This document shows, piece after piece, positions 8,240-16,580 of a stretch of DNA of 64,000 bases (the first letter of the stretch is position 1; each line of letters starts with the position of its first letter). Position numbers and translations under genes: made by a program. The stretch covers positions 79,018 through 143,017 of the forward strand of contig OMXS01000015.1 of NCBI GenBank assembly GCA_900315095.1, in the 5' to 3' direction. This DNA is from an uncultured Prevotellaceae bacterium (GTDB lineage Bacteria; Bacteroidota; Bacteroidia; Bacteroidales; Bacteroidaceae). A model generated the notes under the pieces. It did not search any database. It was not told the origin of the DNA and saw only the letters and a program-made list of their open reading frames with translations.

Positions 8240-9036
8240 ATGAACGCTTTTTCGCCTGTCGGGCGATTGATGCACCTCTCTCGGTGCCGTATGTATACCA
8301 TTGGGCGATGAATGGTATATGTTTGAGGGGGCGGAAGGTATATGTTTCGAGCGCCGGCCGGTATATTATAAGGCGGCGAAAGGTATATGTTTCGGGGAGT
8401 ATGGCCGGGAGCGGTTCGGCATCTCCTCGCGGGAGGCATGGTGGGGGATTTGCTTTTACAAAGTTACAAAATAATTTTCATTTCTCCAAATTTCGCTTGG
8501 CTGAAACTGGCGAAAATCCACCAAGGAACCGCCCTTGAACTCTTAAAAAATATTAAATTTGCGATGACTCACACGATGCCAGTACATTGCGCGATTACGT
8601 ATCGTAGAGTTTCAAGAAAATTGCGAGGCGGAGTGTTACGCTGTTACGGTGTTACAGTTGTCGGAAAGAGTATTCCTATACCCAAATTCCTCTTTATATT
8701 TATATATATTATAATATATATAAATATAAGTATTACTTTTGATTTTTGTGCCATCTTTTTTGGAACTGTAACACTGCAACACTGCAACACATCGTGTGCT
8801 ATTCTGCCGAATTGCACGTTTTACTGGATGAGTGTTTATGTCAAAAATGGTTTGAGTTATGTGCTTCATCCTCTGATTCTTGCTAACTCGCTAACAACAT
8901 GGGAGTTATAAGAAAATTAAAAATATTTAACAATTATACTATGGTTTCTTAACGGATTTTCACAAGTTGCGGATGGGTGTTTTTTGGCAATCTAGAAAAT
9001 ATTTTGTATCTTTGCAATACAAACGTCGGGATGACG
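8240..9036. repeat. Noncoding element, copy A (inverted partner at 40442-41245)
   Basis: About 800 bp with no convincing gene, homologous over its length to the reverse complement of 40442-41245. Left to right: a CGCC-TGTC-GGCG-like hairpin block (8241-8280); four 22-23-bp units beginning GGTATATG (8314, 8337, 8360, 8382; the third degenerate); a CCTCGCGGGAGG hairpin region; a leftward promoter (CAAA at 8487-8490 and CAAAGTTA at 8459-8466, read on the minus strand); the block ACACGATGCCAG...TTGCGCGATTA; iteron-like arms around an A/T palindrome; the block GCTAAC-CGCTAA-GGGAGTTATA; and a rightward promoter TTTG (8983) N20 TATCTTTG (9007-9014) inside the inverted repeat TTTGTAT-N7-ATACAAA. It ends with the hairpin CGTC-GGGAT-GACG. 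A minus-strand reading frame (8439-8170) shares about 85% of residues with the B copy. Confidence 0.85.
8633..8790. repeat. Iteron arms around a 36-bp A/T palindrome (element A)
   Basis: The left arm (8633-8657) is built of GTGTTAC-type units; the right arm (8766-8790) is built of the complementary TGCAACAC/TGTAACAC units, matching at 20 of 25 positions. Between them 8694-8729 is a perfect 36-bp palindrome of A and T only. Confidence 0.85.
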
Positions 9037-9206
9037 CAAAGGGGGCGGAAACTTGCTGGGACAGCGGGGACAATCTGGGGGCGAATAGATTTTGTGGCCA
9101 ATGCGGCCCCTTAAGGCTCTACGTGATTTGTCGAAACAAAAATCATGGTTATTGCAGAAACAATGAAATCTTTTTCTTATCTTTGCAACGAGAAAAACAA
9201 CAGATT

Positions 9207-9668
9207 ATGTTTACATACAAATACCCACGGCCTGCCGTGACTGCCGATTGCGTGGTGTTCGCGCAGGTGAAAGACCAAGTGAAAGTGTTGCTCATAGAGC
9301 GCGGCGACGAGCCGTGCAAGGGAATGTGGGCCATTCCCGGAGGGTTCATGAATATGGACGAGACGGCCGAAGAGGCTGCTGTCAGAGAACTCAAGGAGGA
9401 AACCGGAATAGAACTGACGAAGGTGGAGCAGATAGGCGCTTTCAGCAAGGTCGACCGCGACCCGCGAGGCAGGGTGATAACGGTGGCGTTCTACGCCGTT
9501 ATAGGCAAGGCGGTGAAAGCGGTTGGACAGGACGATGCAAGGCGAGCCAAGTGGTTCCCCCTGACCAAACTGCCTGCCCTTGCCTTCGACCATGCAGAGA
9601 TTCTGGCCTCCGCCAAGCGTCTGGCATTCAAGACCGAAGCGCCCAACGCCAATGTGTTCTATCACTAA
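9207..9668 (+). CDS. NUDIX hydrolase
   Basis: A 153-residue pyrophosphohydrolase of the NUDIX superfamily, probably acting on a nucleotide-sugar, ADP-ribose or a related nucleoside-diphosphate compound. The Nudix box is complete: GGFMNMDETAEEAAV followed by RELKEETG, with the metal-binding REx2EE core. MFTYKYPRPAVTAD at the start resembles bacterial ADP-ribose pyrophosphatase/NrtR-like catalytic domains. The frame extends upstream to 8967, but those residues read through a promoter-like TATCTTTG (9178-9185), so ATG at 9207 is chosen. First of three closely spaced genes; the following GSCFA gene starts 21 bases on. Substrate not assignable. Confidence 0.9.
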   Translation: MFTYKYPRPAVTADCVVFAQVKDQVKVLLIERGDEPCKGMWAIPGGFMNMDETAEEAAVRELKEETGIELTKVEQIGAFSKVDRDPRGRVITVAFYAVIGKAVKAVGQDDARRAKWFPLTKLPALAFDHAEILASAKRLAFKTEAPNANVFYH

Positions 9669-9689
9669 ATTACTTGCCATCCCCAAATA

Positions 9690-10529
9690 ATGAATATGGA
9701 ATTCAGGACAAAGATAGACATCGAGCGTTCGGCAAGTCAGATAGCGCCCTGTGCGAGGATGCTGTTCGTGGGCAGTTGCTTTGCCGACAGCATTGGCAAG
9801 CGCTTCGAGGAAGAGCGGTTTCCGGTGACGGTGAACCCCTTCGGCACTATGTATAACCCTGTGAGCGTGTGGCACACGGTGGAGAAGGTGCTGGCGAACG
9901 GCGATGCCGGAGAGAAGACGGAATGGGTGTTCATAACCCTTGGCACCAACCACATATATATATTAAAGGAGACGGGCGAGGTGGTGGACAACTGTCAGAA
10001 ACGCCCGCAGCGGCTGTTCGAGGAGCGCGCTATGACGGTTGATGAGTGTGCCCAGTGGCTGCAGCGCTCGGTGGATGCGCTGACGGCACGAGATGCCGAG
10101 ACACACATCGTTTTCACCGTGAGCCCCATCCGCTATCGCAAGTACGGCTACCACGAGAGCCAGTTGTCCAAGGCGACGTTGCTGCTGGCGGTGGACAAGG
10201 TTCTCGAGCAGAACAAGCAGAAGGGCACGCTAAGTTATTTCCCCGCCTACGAGATTGTGAACGACGAACTACGCGACTACCGGTTCTATGCCGAAGACAT
10301 GATTCACCCCTCCGGCCAGGCGGTGGAGTATATCTGGGAACGCCTTGTTGACACCTATTTCTCTGACGATGCGAAGCATTATCTCGAGGAGTGGCGACCG
10401 CTGAAAGAGGCACTTGGCCATCGCCCTTTCAATGCCGAGAGTGAGGAATATCGACTTTTTATGCAAAAAACACGGGAAAAGATAGCGGCGTTATCAAAAA
10501 AATATCCTAATTTTGCAGAACTTATATAA
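9690..10529 (+). CDS. GSCFA domain-containing protein
   Basis: A 279-residue protein of the GSCFA family, named after its N-terminal motif; here LFVGSCFADSIG sits near residue 27. The family has the flavour of SGNH/GDSL hydrolases: the Ser in GSC(F)ADSIG is the likely nucleophile and DMIHPS near the C-terminus offers the Asp and His. Function is unknown; an envelope ester hydrolase is an inference. No signal peptide is evident. ATG codons at 9690 and 9696 both fit. It lies between the NUDIX and MurF-Alr genes with short gaps (21 and 38 bases), a neighbourhood that suggests a cell-wall connection. Confidence 0.85.
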   Translation: MNMEFRTKIDIERSASQIAPCARMLFVGSCFADSIGKRFEEERFPVTVNPFGTMYNPVSVWHTVEKVLANGDAGEKTEWVFITLGTNHIYILKETGEVVDNCQKRPQRLFEERAMTVDECAQWLQRSVDALTARDAETHIVFTVSPIRYRKYGYHESQLSKATLLLAVDKVLEQNKQKGTLSYFPAYEIVNDELRDYRFYAEDMIHPSGQAVEYIWERLVDTYFSDDAKHYLEEWRPLKEALGHRPFNAESEEYRLFMQKTREKIAALSKKYPNFAELI

Positions 10530-10567
10530 GATAGGTTTTAGGAGTTAGCTCCAAAAATTAGAAGAAA

Positions 10568-12955
10568 ATGTATTCAATAGTAAAAGTAACGACTCTCATA
10601 GGAGCCCGCAGATATGGAGAGGCAGATGCAAACATCGGGTGGCTGCTGACCGACAGCCGAAGCCTGTGTTTCCCCGAGGCAACGCTGTTCTTCGCCATCA
10701 AGACAGACAGAAACGACGGTCATAAATACATTGACGACCTGTATCGTAGCGGAGTGCGCAACTTCGTGATAGAGAAGCTGCCCGAGGAATATGCCGTGAT
10801 TTATCCCGACGCCAATTTCCTCATGGTGCCCTCAACGCTGAAAGCATTGCAACGGCTGGCCGAGAGACACCGCGACGAGTTCGACATCCCCATCATAGGC
10901 ATCACGGGAAGCAACGGAAAGACCATCGTGAAGGAGTGGCTCTACCAACTGCTGATGCCCACGCGAGTGGTGACACGAAGCCCTCGCTCGTACAACTCAC
11001 AGATAGGCGTGCCCCTGTCGGTGTGGCTTCTTGACGAGCGCACCGAGATAGGACTCTTCGAGGCTGGCATAAGCATGCCGGGAGAGATGGCAGCGCTAAG
11101 CGGCATCATTCAGCCAACGATAGGCATCATCACGAACATCGGCCAGGCACATCAGGAGAATTTCGGCTCGATGGACGAGAAATGCCGAGAGAAGATGCGG
11201 CTATTCCATGATGCTAAGGTGGTGTTCTATAATGCCGACGACGAGACGATAAAGGCGAACATCGGAATGCTGAAGTGCGAGAAGGTGCCTTTCCATCCAT
11301 ACGAGGGCGAGATGCCTTTCATCGACCGCGCATCGAAAGAGAATGCCGGAGCTTGTGCCGCGGTGGCTCGTTACTTGGGACTCACCGACAAGGAGATTGC
11401 CGACGGCATGCGGAGACTTGAGCCAGTAGCAATGAGACTTGAGGTGAAGCAGGGACAGCACGGGTGCATCCTGATTAACGACTCGTACAACTCAGACATC
11501 AACTCGCTCGACATCGCTCTCGACTTCATGCAACGCCGCCAGGACACCAGTCACGGAGGACAATTGCCAGAGACGCTGATTCTGAGTGATATCTACCAGA
11601 GCGGAGTGGCGCAAGAGACATTATACGGAGAGGTGTCAACACTCGTCAAGGAGCGCGGAGTGCAGAAGATTATAGGCATCGGAGAGCAGATAAGCCAGCA
11701 GAAAGACGTTTTCGACATCGCCGAGAAATACTTCTTCGAGAGCACTTCCGACTTCATCGACAGCGAGGTGTTCGATAATCTGCATGACGAGATAATACTC
11801 ATCAAGGGTGCCAGAAAGTTCGGTTTCGACCATATCACCGAACTCCTGGAGCAGAAAGTGCACGAGACAATACTTGAAGTGAACCTCAATGCCGTGGTGG
11901 ACAATCTGAATTTCTACCGCTCGTTCCTGCGTCCGGAGACAAAGATGGTCTGCATGATAAAGGCCGACGGATACGGAAGCGGGGCGGTGGAGATAGCGAA
12001 GACATTGCAGGATCATCGCGTCGATTACCTTGCCGTTGCCGTTGCCGACGAGGGAGTGACTCTGCGCAAGGCGGGAATCACATCGAACATCATGATTATG
12101 AACCCCGAGATGACCTCTTTCAAGACGATGTTCGACTATGAACTTGAGCCTGAGGTCTATTCGTTCCGACTGCTCGAAGCACTCATACGTGCCGCACGCA
12201 AGGAGGGAATCACGGGCTATCCCGTTCACATAAAACTCGACACAGGCATGCACCGGTTGGGATTCAACCCCAAGGAAGACATGCCGCGGCTCATCGACCG
12301 CCTGCAACATCAGAAGGCACTGACCCCTCGCTCGGTGTTCAGCCATTTCGTCGGGTCAGATAGCGATGACTTCGACAACTTCTCCGCCATGCAGTTCCGC
12401 CTCTTCGATGAGGCAAGCAGCCAGTTGCAGGCAGCCTTCACACACAAGATTCTCCGACATATAGACAATTCGGCAGGCATAGAGCATTTCCCCGAACGCC
12501 AGCTCGACATGTGCCGTCTGGGCATCGGACTCTATGGAGTGGACAGCCGTGACAACCGCATTCTGCATAATGTATGCACCCTGAAGACCACAATACTTCA
12601 GTTGCGCAAGGTTCCGAAGGAAGAGACCGTAGGCTATAGCCGCCGCGGAGTGCTCACACGCGATAGTGTGATAGCAGCCATTCCTATAGGATATGCTGAC
12701 GGCCTGAACCGCCATCTCGGGCGTGGAAAATGCTATTGCCTGGTGAATGGCAAACCGGCACCCTACATAGGCAATATCTGCATGGATGTGGCGATGATAG
12801 ATGTAACAGAAATTGATTGCCGCGAGGGCGATACCGTGGAGATTTTCGGCGACCATCTGCCCGTGACGGTGCTCAGCGATGCCATCGACACCATCCCATA
12901 CGAGGTGCTGACAGGCATCAGCAACCGCGTCAAGCGCGTTTACTTTCAAGACTGA
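10568..12955 (+). CDS. Bifunctional UDP-MurNAc-tripeptide:D-Ala-D-Ala ligase / alanine racemase
   Basis: A fusion of MurF (adds D-Ala-D-Ala to the peptidoglycan precursor) with alanine racemase (makes D-alanine), joining two steps of cytoplasmic cell-wall synthesis; this fusion is characteristic of Bacteroidetes. The MurF half spans residues 1 to ~430, with the ATP-binding GITGSNGKT at 111-119 and NDSYNSD in the C-terminal ligase domain. The racemase half begins near residue 437; its PLP lysine is K465 in MIKADGYGSG, and the catalytic Tyr is in VGYSRRG near residue 690. Length 795, normal for the fusion. GAAGAAA precedes the ATG. Last gene of the NUDIX-GSCFA-MurF-Alr run, ended by the hairpin at 12988-13024. 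Confidence 0.95.
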   Translation: MYSIVKVTTLIGARRYGEADANIGWLLTDSRSLCFPEATLFFAIKTDRNDGHKYIDDLYRSGVRNFVIEKLPEEYAVIYPDANFLMVPSTLKALQRLAERHRDEFDIPIIGITGSNGKTIVKEWLYQLLMPTRVVTRSPRSYNSQIGVPLSVWLLDERTEIGLFEAGISMPGEMAALSGIIQPTIGIITNIGQAHQENFGSMDEKCREKMRLFHDAKVVFYNADDETIKANIGMLKCEKVPFHPYEGEMPFIDRASKENAGACAAVARYLGLTDKEIADGMRRLEPVAMRLEVKQGQHGCILINDSYNSDINSLDIALDFMQRRQDTSHGGQLPETLILSDIYQSGVAQETLYGEVSTLVKERGVQKIIGIGEQISQQKDVFDIAEKYFFESTSDFIDSEVFDNLHDEIILIKGARKFGFDHITELLEQKVHETILEVNLNAVVDNLNFYRSFLRPETKMVCMIKADGYGSGAVEIAKTLQDHRVDYLAVAVADEGVTLRKAGITSNIMIMNPEMTSFKTMFDYELEPEVYSFRLLEALIRAARKEGITGYPVHIKLDTGMHRLGFNPKEDMPRLIDRLQHQKALTPRSVFSHFVGSDSDDFDNFSAMQFRLFDEASSQLQAAFTHKILRHIDNSAGIEHFPERQLDMCRLGIGLYGVDSRDNRILHNVCTLKTTILQLRKVPKEETVGYSRRGVLTRDSVIAAIPIGYADGLNRHLGRGKCYCLVNGKPAPYIGNICMDVAMIDVTEIDCREGDTVEIFGDHLPVTVLSDAIDTIPYEVLTGISNRVKRVYFQD

Positions 12956-12987
12956 TTAACGCTTTTACGTTAACGTTTTCAGAGAAA

Positions 12988-13025
12988 AATATCGGTAGCT
13001 TTAGACAAGTTACCGATATTTTTTG
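12988..13025 (+). terminator. Intrinsic terminator after the MurF-Alr gene
   Basis: AATATCGGTA (12988-12997) pairs with TACCGATATT (13011-13020), followed by T-rich sequence. A TATCTTTG box (13026-13033) directly adjoins it but has no -33 partner. Confidence 0.8.
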
Positions 13026-13085
13026 TATCTTTGCTGAAAATTTCAGCGAAGTTACTTTGTCCAGGCTAAAAAAAGAATGAATTCT

Positions 13086-13116
13086 TTTGTTTTGCTCTCG
13101 ACTTTTCGTAACTTTG
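13086..13116 (+). promoter_or_regulatory. Promoter of the MFS hexuronate-type transporter
   Basis: TTTG (13086-13089), a 19-base spacer and TAACTTTG (13109-13116). The core from TTCTTTTG to CGTAACTTTGC matches the typA promoter except for two positions. Confidence 0.85.
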
Positions 13117-13153
13117 CCGTCAAAATCTAAATCATAAAACAAATCAAAGTAAA

Positions 13154-14620
13154 ATGGCATCACTACAAACTGCTAAAATGTCCAATTTCCGTTGGATTAT
13201 CTGTGCGTTGCTTTTCCTTGCAACCACTATTAATTACATGGACCGTCAGGTGCTTTCACTCACATGGAAAGACTTCATCGCCCCAGAATTCCACTGGACC
13301 GACGCCAATTATGGTAAGATAACGGCCTATTTCTCAATTTTCTATGCCATAGCAAACCTCTTTGCAGGTAAGTTCATCGACTGGATGGGCACCAAGAAGG
13401 GTTATCTCATCGCCATCTTCGTATGGTCGCTGGGCGCATGTATGCATGCCGGATGCGGATGGGTGGCAATGAATATGGAGGGCTACAACTCTATCGCAGA
13501 GTTAGGTCAGCTCACCGGCGATGCCGCTGTGGCGCTTGCAACCGTCTCGATGTACCTCTTCCTCGGTTGCCGTATGATTCTTGCACTTGGTGAGGCAGGC
13601 AACTTCCCTGCTGCCATCAAGGTGACGGCAGAGTATTTCCCCAAGAAAGACCGTGCTTTCTCTACCTCTATATTCAATAGCGGTGCTTCTGTCGGAGCAT
13701 TGGCGGCACCTGCCACCATTCCATTGCTCGCCCGTGCATGGGGTTGGGAGATGGCATTCATCATCATTGGTGTGCTCGGTTTCATTTGGATGGGCCTTTG
13801 GATGTGGCTCTACGAGAAACCTCACAAGAGCAGCCGCGTAAATCAGGCAGAGTTGAACTATATCGAGCAAGACACCGATATCGCTGACGTACAGGACAAG
13901 CAGGAGGCAAAGGAAGAGAAGACCATCTCTTTCTGGAAATGCTTCACATACAAGCAGACATGGTCGTTCATCGTAGGCAAGCTGCTCACCGATGGCGTGT
14001 GGTGGTTCTTCCTCTTCTGGGCGCCGGCATATTTCTCTGACCAGTTCGGCTACACCAGCGACTCTACAATGGGTATTCTCCTCATCTTCACACTCTATGC
14101 AATCGTTACTCTGCTCAGTATCGGTGGTGGTTACCTGCCAACATACTTTGTTGAGAAGAAGGGAATGAACCCTTATCAGGGACGTATGCGTGCTATGCTC
14201 ATCTTCGCTTGCTTCCCGTTGCTCGGCTTGTTGGCACAACCGATGGGCGCATACAGCGCATGGTGGCCCGCAATAATCATCGGTCTGCTCGGTGCTGGTC
14301 ACCAGGCATGGTCGGCCAACCTCTTCTCAACCATCGGTGACATGTTCCCGAAGAGCACAATCGCCACTATCACAGGTATCGGTGCTATGGCAGGAGGTGT
14401 TGGTTCTTATCTCATCAATCTTGGTTCGGGTAACTTCTTCGACTGGGCTTCAAAGCACAGCCTTGCACTTGACCCGCAGGGAGCATTCCAGTTCTTCGGT
14501 TTCGACGGCAAGCCGGCAGCCTACATGGTGGTGTTCTGCATCTGCGCCGTTGCATATCTCGTAGGATGGTGCATCATGAAGGCTCTCGTTCCTAAGTACA
14601 AGCCAATCGTGGTGGAGTAA
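13154..14620 (+). CDS. MFS transporter, ACS family, hexuronate (ExuT)-like
   Basis: Inner-membrane importer resembling ExuT-type anion:cation symporters for glucuronate/galacturonate. Seen: RWIICALLFLATTINYMDRQ, the typical opening of the ACS family (first helix and the Asn-Tyr-x-Asp-Arg motif), about twelve hydrophobic helices, and a central charged loop rich in Glu/Lys/Asp (residues ~238-258). At 488 residues it is slightly longer than the usual ~430-470. ATG at 13154 is taken; MSNFRW at 13178 is an alternative start. It is a lone gene between a Bacteroidetes promoter and a terminator, so substrate cannot be inferred from neighbours. Confidence 0.88.
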   Translation: MASLQTAKMSNFRWIICALLFLATTINYMDRQVLSLTWKDFIAPEFHWTDANYGKITAYFSIFYAIANLFAGKFIDWMGTKKGYLIAIFVWSLGACMHAGCGWVAMNMEGYNSIAELGQLTGDAAVALATVSMYLFLGCRMILALGEAGNFPAAIKVTAEYFPKKDRAFSTSIFNSGASVGALAAPATIPLLARAWGWEMAFIIIGVLGFIWMGLWMWLYEKPHKSSRVNQAELNYIEQDTDIADVQDKQEAKEEKTISFWKCFTYKQTWSFIVGKLLTDGVWWFFLFWAPAYFSDQFGYTSDSTMGILLIFTLYAIVTLLSIGGGYLPTYFVEKKGMNPYQGRMRAMLIFACFPLLGLLAQPMGAYSAWWPAIIIGLLGAGHQAWSANLFSTIGDMFPKSTIATITGIGAMAGGVGSYLINLGSGNFFDWASKHSLALDPQGAFQFFGFDGKPAAYMVVFCICAVAYLVGWCIMKALVPKYKPIVVE

Positions 14621-14660
14621 AAAACATGAAAAAGTTTTCTTATATATAATAAGGTGATTG

Positions 14661-14698
14661 ATAATCCCTTCCTCGTCATTGGGGAAGGGATTATTTTT
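14661..14698 (+). terminator. Intrinsic terminator of the MFS gene
   Basis: Perfect 12-bp arms ATAATCCCTTCC / GGAAGGGATTAT with a 10-base loop and a T run. Confidence 0.9.
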
Positions 14699-14838
14699 GT
14701 TCTTTTCATTCGTGTTGCGACAGATTTCAAGTGTGTTTCCCCTTATTGTCGCAAATAAGGTTGATTGTCGCAACAAACGAGGCACAAAAACATGAAAATG
14801 TTATGAGCATGGCAAAAATCAATCTATCTTTGCAATGT

Positions 14839-15012
14839 CAAAAGTAACAAACAGCATTCAACAGATAAGAGATTAATAATATAAAGATACATTTTACGTT
14901 TTTTTTAGGTTAGTAATAATATAGAGTTTAGTTTTTTTCGGCATCATACTTAATTACAAAGACAAGATGCAAAATCCCTTCCCCTGAGGATTCAGAGGGA
15001 GGGATTACTTTT
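14839..15012 (+). ncRNA. Candidate small RNA, ~170 nt
   Basis: The ~400-bp gap between the MFS terminator and the membrane-protein gene holds a TATCTTTG box (14825-14832), weakly supported by TTATG at 14801-14805, and a terminator-like hairpin (AATCCC at 14973-14978 with GGGATT at 15001-15006, then TACTTTTTG). No reading frame of useful length lies between. The hairpin reuses the AATCCCTTCC stem sequence of the terminator at 14661 and could instead end the convergent minus-strand gene. Confidence 0.25.
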
Positions 15013-15100
15013 TGTTGTTATTCTGCTTTCTTTTCTTGTAGTTGGAAATGGGTGTCGCAAATCGCAACGGTGGTTTTGCCTTCCTTGTTTACATGGGCAA

Positions 15101-15724
15101 TCAACTCATTCTCTTTTTCTCTTGCTTGTATGTATTCAATGTCCTGTTGATTGTCTTGCTGACACGCCTTGCCAAATCAATGTCGTCGTAGAACTGGAAC
15201 TTTTTAGTTGGATGTTGATTTAGTGTGGTTTCGATAATTAAGCAATAGTTGTTTGCTATGCTATCGGGTACCATTTGCACGGTTTTCTTTCGTTTCGCGG
15301 ACAATCCCCCTATCAACATCCCGACATTGCCGCCGAGAAATGAGCCAATGGCCGACCTTGTGAGAAGACTTGTCATATCTACATCTGATGTCTCAACAGA
15401 CTTTGCGGCATATTGCACAGAGGTGTGGTCGAGTTCTACCTTGCTGCTGATGATATCAGCAAATCTGAGGGCTTTCTCGTTTATTACAAAGACCTCAGAT
15501 TCTTTGTATACACGCAGAGTGTCATACTCGTATTCTGTGGGATTCTTTATGATTTCAGAGCATGTTCCGTATTTCTTGTCGAACCGTGCGATAAAAGACC
15601 TGTAACGATTCTTCCTCGTTTCCAGGATTTCTGCTTCTCGTTTCTTCTCGAGAATGCTTGCCCATACATATATAATCACACAAAGAGCGACTATAATCAA
15701 TAATACTATTACGAATACTTTCAT
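15101..15724 (-). CDS. Uncharacterised single-pass membrane protein with glycine-zipper segment
   Basis: Not recognised. 207 residues: one strongly hydrophobic N-terminal helix (residues ~2-24, KVFVIVLLIIVALCVIIYVW), then a charged EKKREAE linker and a soluble domain. In the middle is a glycine-zipper-like stretch, AIGSFLGGNVGMLIGGLSAK, which could be a second hairpin-forming membrane segment. The C-terminus is polar and basic. The frame runs back to 15883, but that part overlaps the nitroreductase gene and is unlike protein, so the ATG at 15724 is used; AGAAGG lies before it. It starts 61 bases after the nitroreductase stop on the same strand, so it may be the third gene of the NRPS run. No function is proposed. 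Confidence 0.7.
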   Translation of the reverse strand: MKVFVIVLLIIVALCVIIYVWASILEKKREAEILETRKNRYRSFIARFDKKYGTCSEIIKNPTEYEYDTLRVYKESEVFVINEKALRFADIISSKVELDHTSVQYAAKSVETSDVDMTSLLTRSAIGSFLGGNVGMLIGGLSAKRKKTVQMVPDSIANNYCLIIETTLNQHPTKKFQFYDDIDLARRVSKTINRTLNTYKQEKKRMS

Positions 15725-15785
15725 CCTTCTTGTGCTCGAAATAATGTTTTTACATCGGTGAGATGGATAACAACAGGAATGTACT

Positions 15786-16523
15786 TTACATGAATCCTTG
15801 GTGGCGCAGGGCCTCGAGGAATCCTTCAGACATCGCTTCGTTGTCCTTCTTCGTATATCGGATGTCGGTGAAAATCTGTGCAAGAGTTTCCTTGTTGTTT
15901 ATCTTCACGAACTCCTCGTTCTCTGCCAGCGATTCCTTTGCGTTGTAGAAGCGGTCGATGAGTTCTGGAGTGTAGTCGTGATATGTCTCCTCGTGGATTA
16001 TTGACTCAATGGGCAGACGGTCGGAGAGCGGTGGATTCTCGTCGGGCCAACCTAGTGTTATCGTTGCTATCGGCATCACGAGGCGAGGCAGTTCGAGCAC
16101 ATCGATAATCTGCTGAGGCATGTAAACCGTAGTTCCGAGATAGCAGTAGCCAAGTCCTTCCTCATCTGCGAGATTGCAGAAGGTTTGGGTGTAGAGCAGA
16201 GCATCAGATGCGGCGTTGATGAAAGACAGGAAGTTGTCGTATCCAGGCACGGCTTTCCGTTCCTCCGCCCATCGTGATGTGCGGCGAAAGTCGGCGCAGA
16301 ATGTGAGCACAACGGGTGCCTCGGTCACCATCGGTTGATTGAAATGAGCGGGTGCTAGTTGGCGTTTCTTCTCTTCAGAACGTGTCACCACGACGCTGTA
16401 TAGTTGCAGGTTGCCCATCGTCTGTGTGCGTTCTGCCTCTCGGAGAAGTCTTGTGAGCAGTTCGTTACTTACATCCTTATCGGCGTATTTTCTTATACTT
16501 CTTCTTTTGTTTAATGATTCCAT
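15786..16523 (-). CDS. Nitroreductase-family FMN-dependent oxidoreductase
   Basis: A 245-residue flavoprotein of the NfsA/NfrA branch, which transfers electrons from NAD(P)H through FMN to nitro compounds, quinones or thioester/heterocycle substrates. The FMN-phosphate-binding RRSIRKYADKDVS is at residues 7-19; TMGNLQLYSVVV follows, and DEEGLGYCYLGT is the family helix that contacts FMN. It begins 57 bases downstream of the NRPS gene on the same strand with no terminator visible between. That placement makes a tailoring role (oxidation or reduction of the NRPS product) an attractive inference; a general detoxifying reductase is the alternative. Confidence 0.88.
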   Translation of the reverse strand: MESLNKRRSIRKYADKDVSNELLTRLLREAERTQTMGNLQLYSVVVTRSEEKKRQLAPAHFNQPMVTEAPVVLTFCADFRRTSRWAEERKAVPGYDNFLSFINAASDALLYTQTFCNLADEEGLGYCYLGTTVYMPQQIIDVLELPRLVMPIATITLGWPDENPPLSDRLPIESIIHEETYHDYTPELIDRFYNAKESLAENEEFVKINNKETLAQIFTDIRYTKKDNEAMSEGFLEALRHQGFM

Positions 16524-16580
16524 ATTTTTGAATGATGAATGTTGAGTTTTTGATTATGAGTTGTTGCGCGATGCTTCATA

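Noticed and set aside
8017-8538. 173-residue plus-strand reading frame across the typA promoter and element A
   Set aside because: It begins inside the typA gene region and runs through promoter elements; changes between the element copies on this strand are mostly non-silent, so it does not behave as a coding frame.
8240-9036. Insertion sequence or transposon remnant
   Set aside because: No transposase fragment and no target-site duplication could be seen at the ends of either copy; the mobile explanation is left open but not called.
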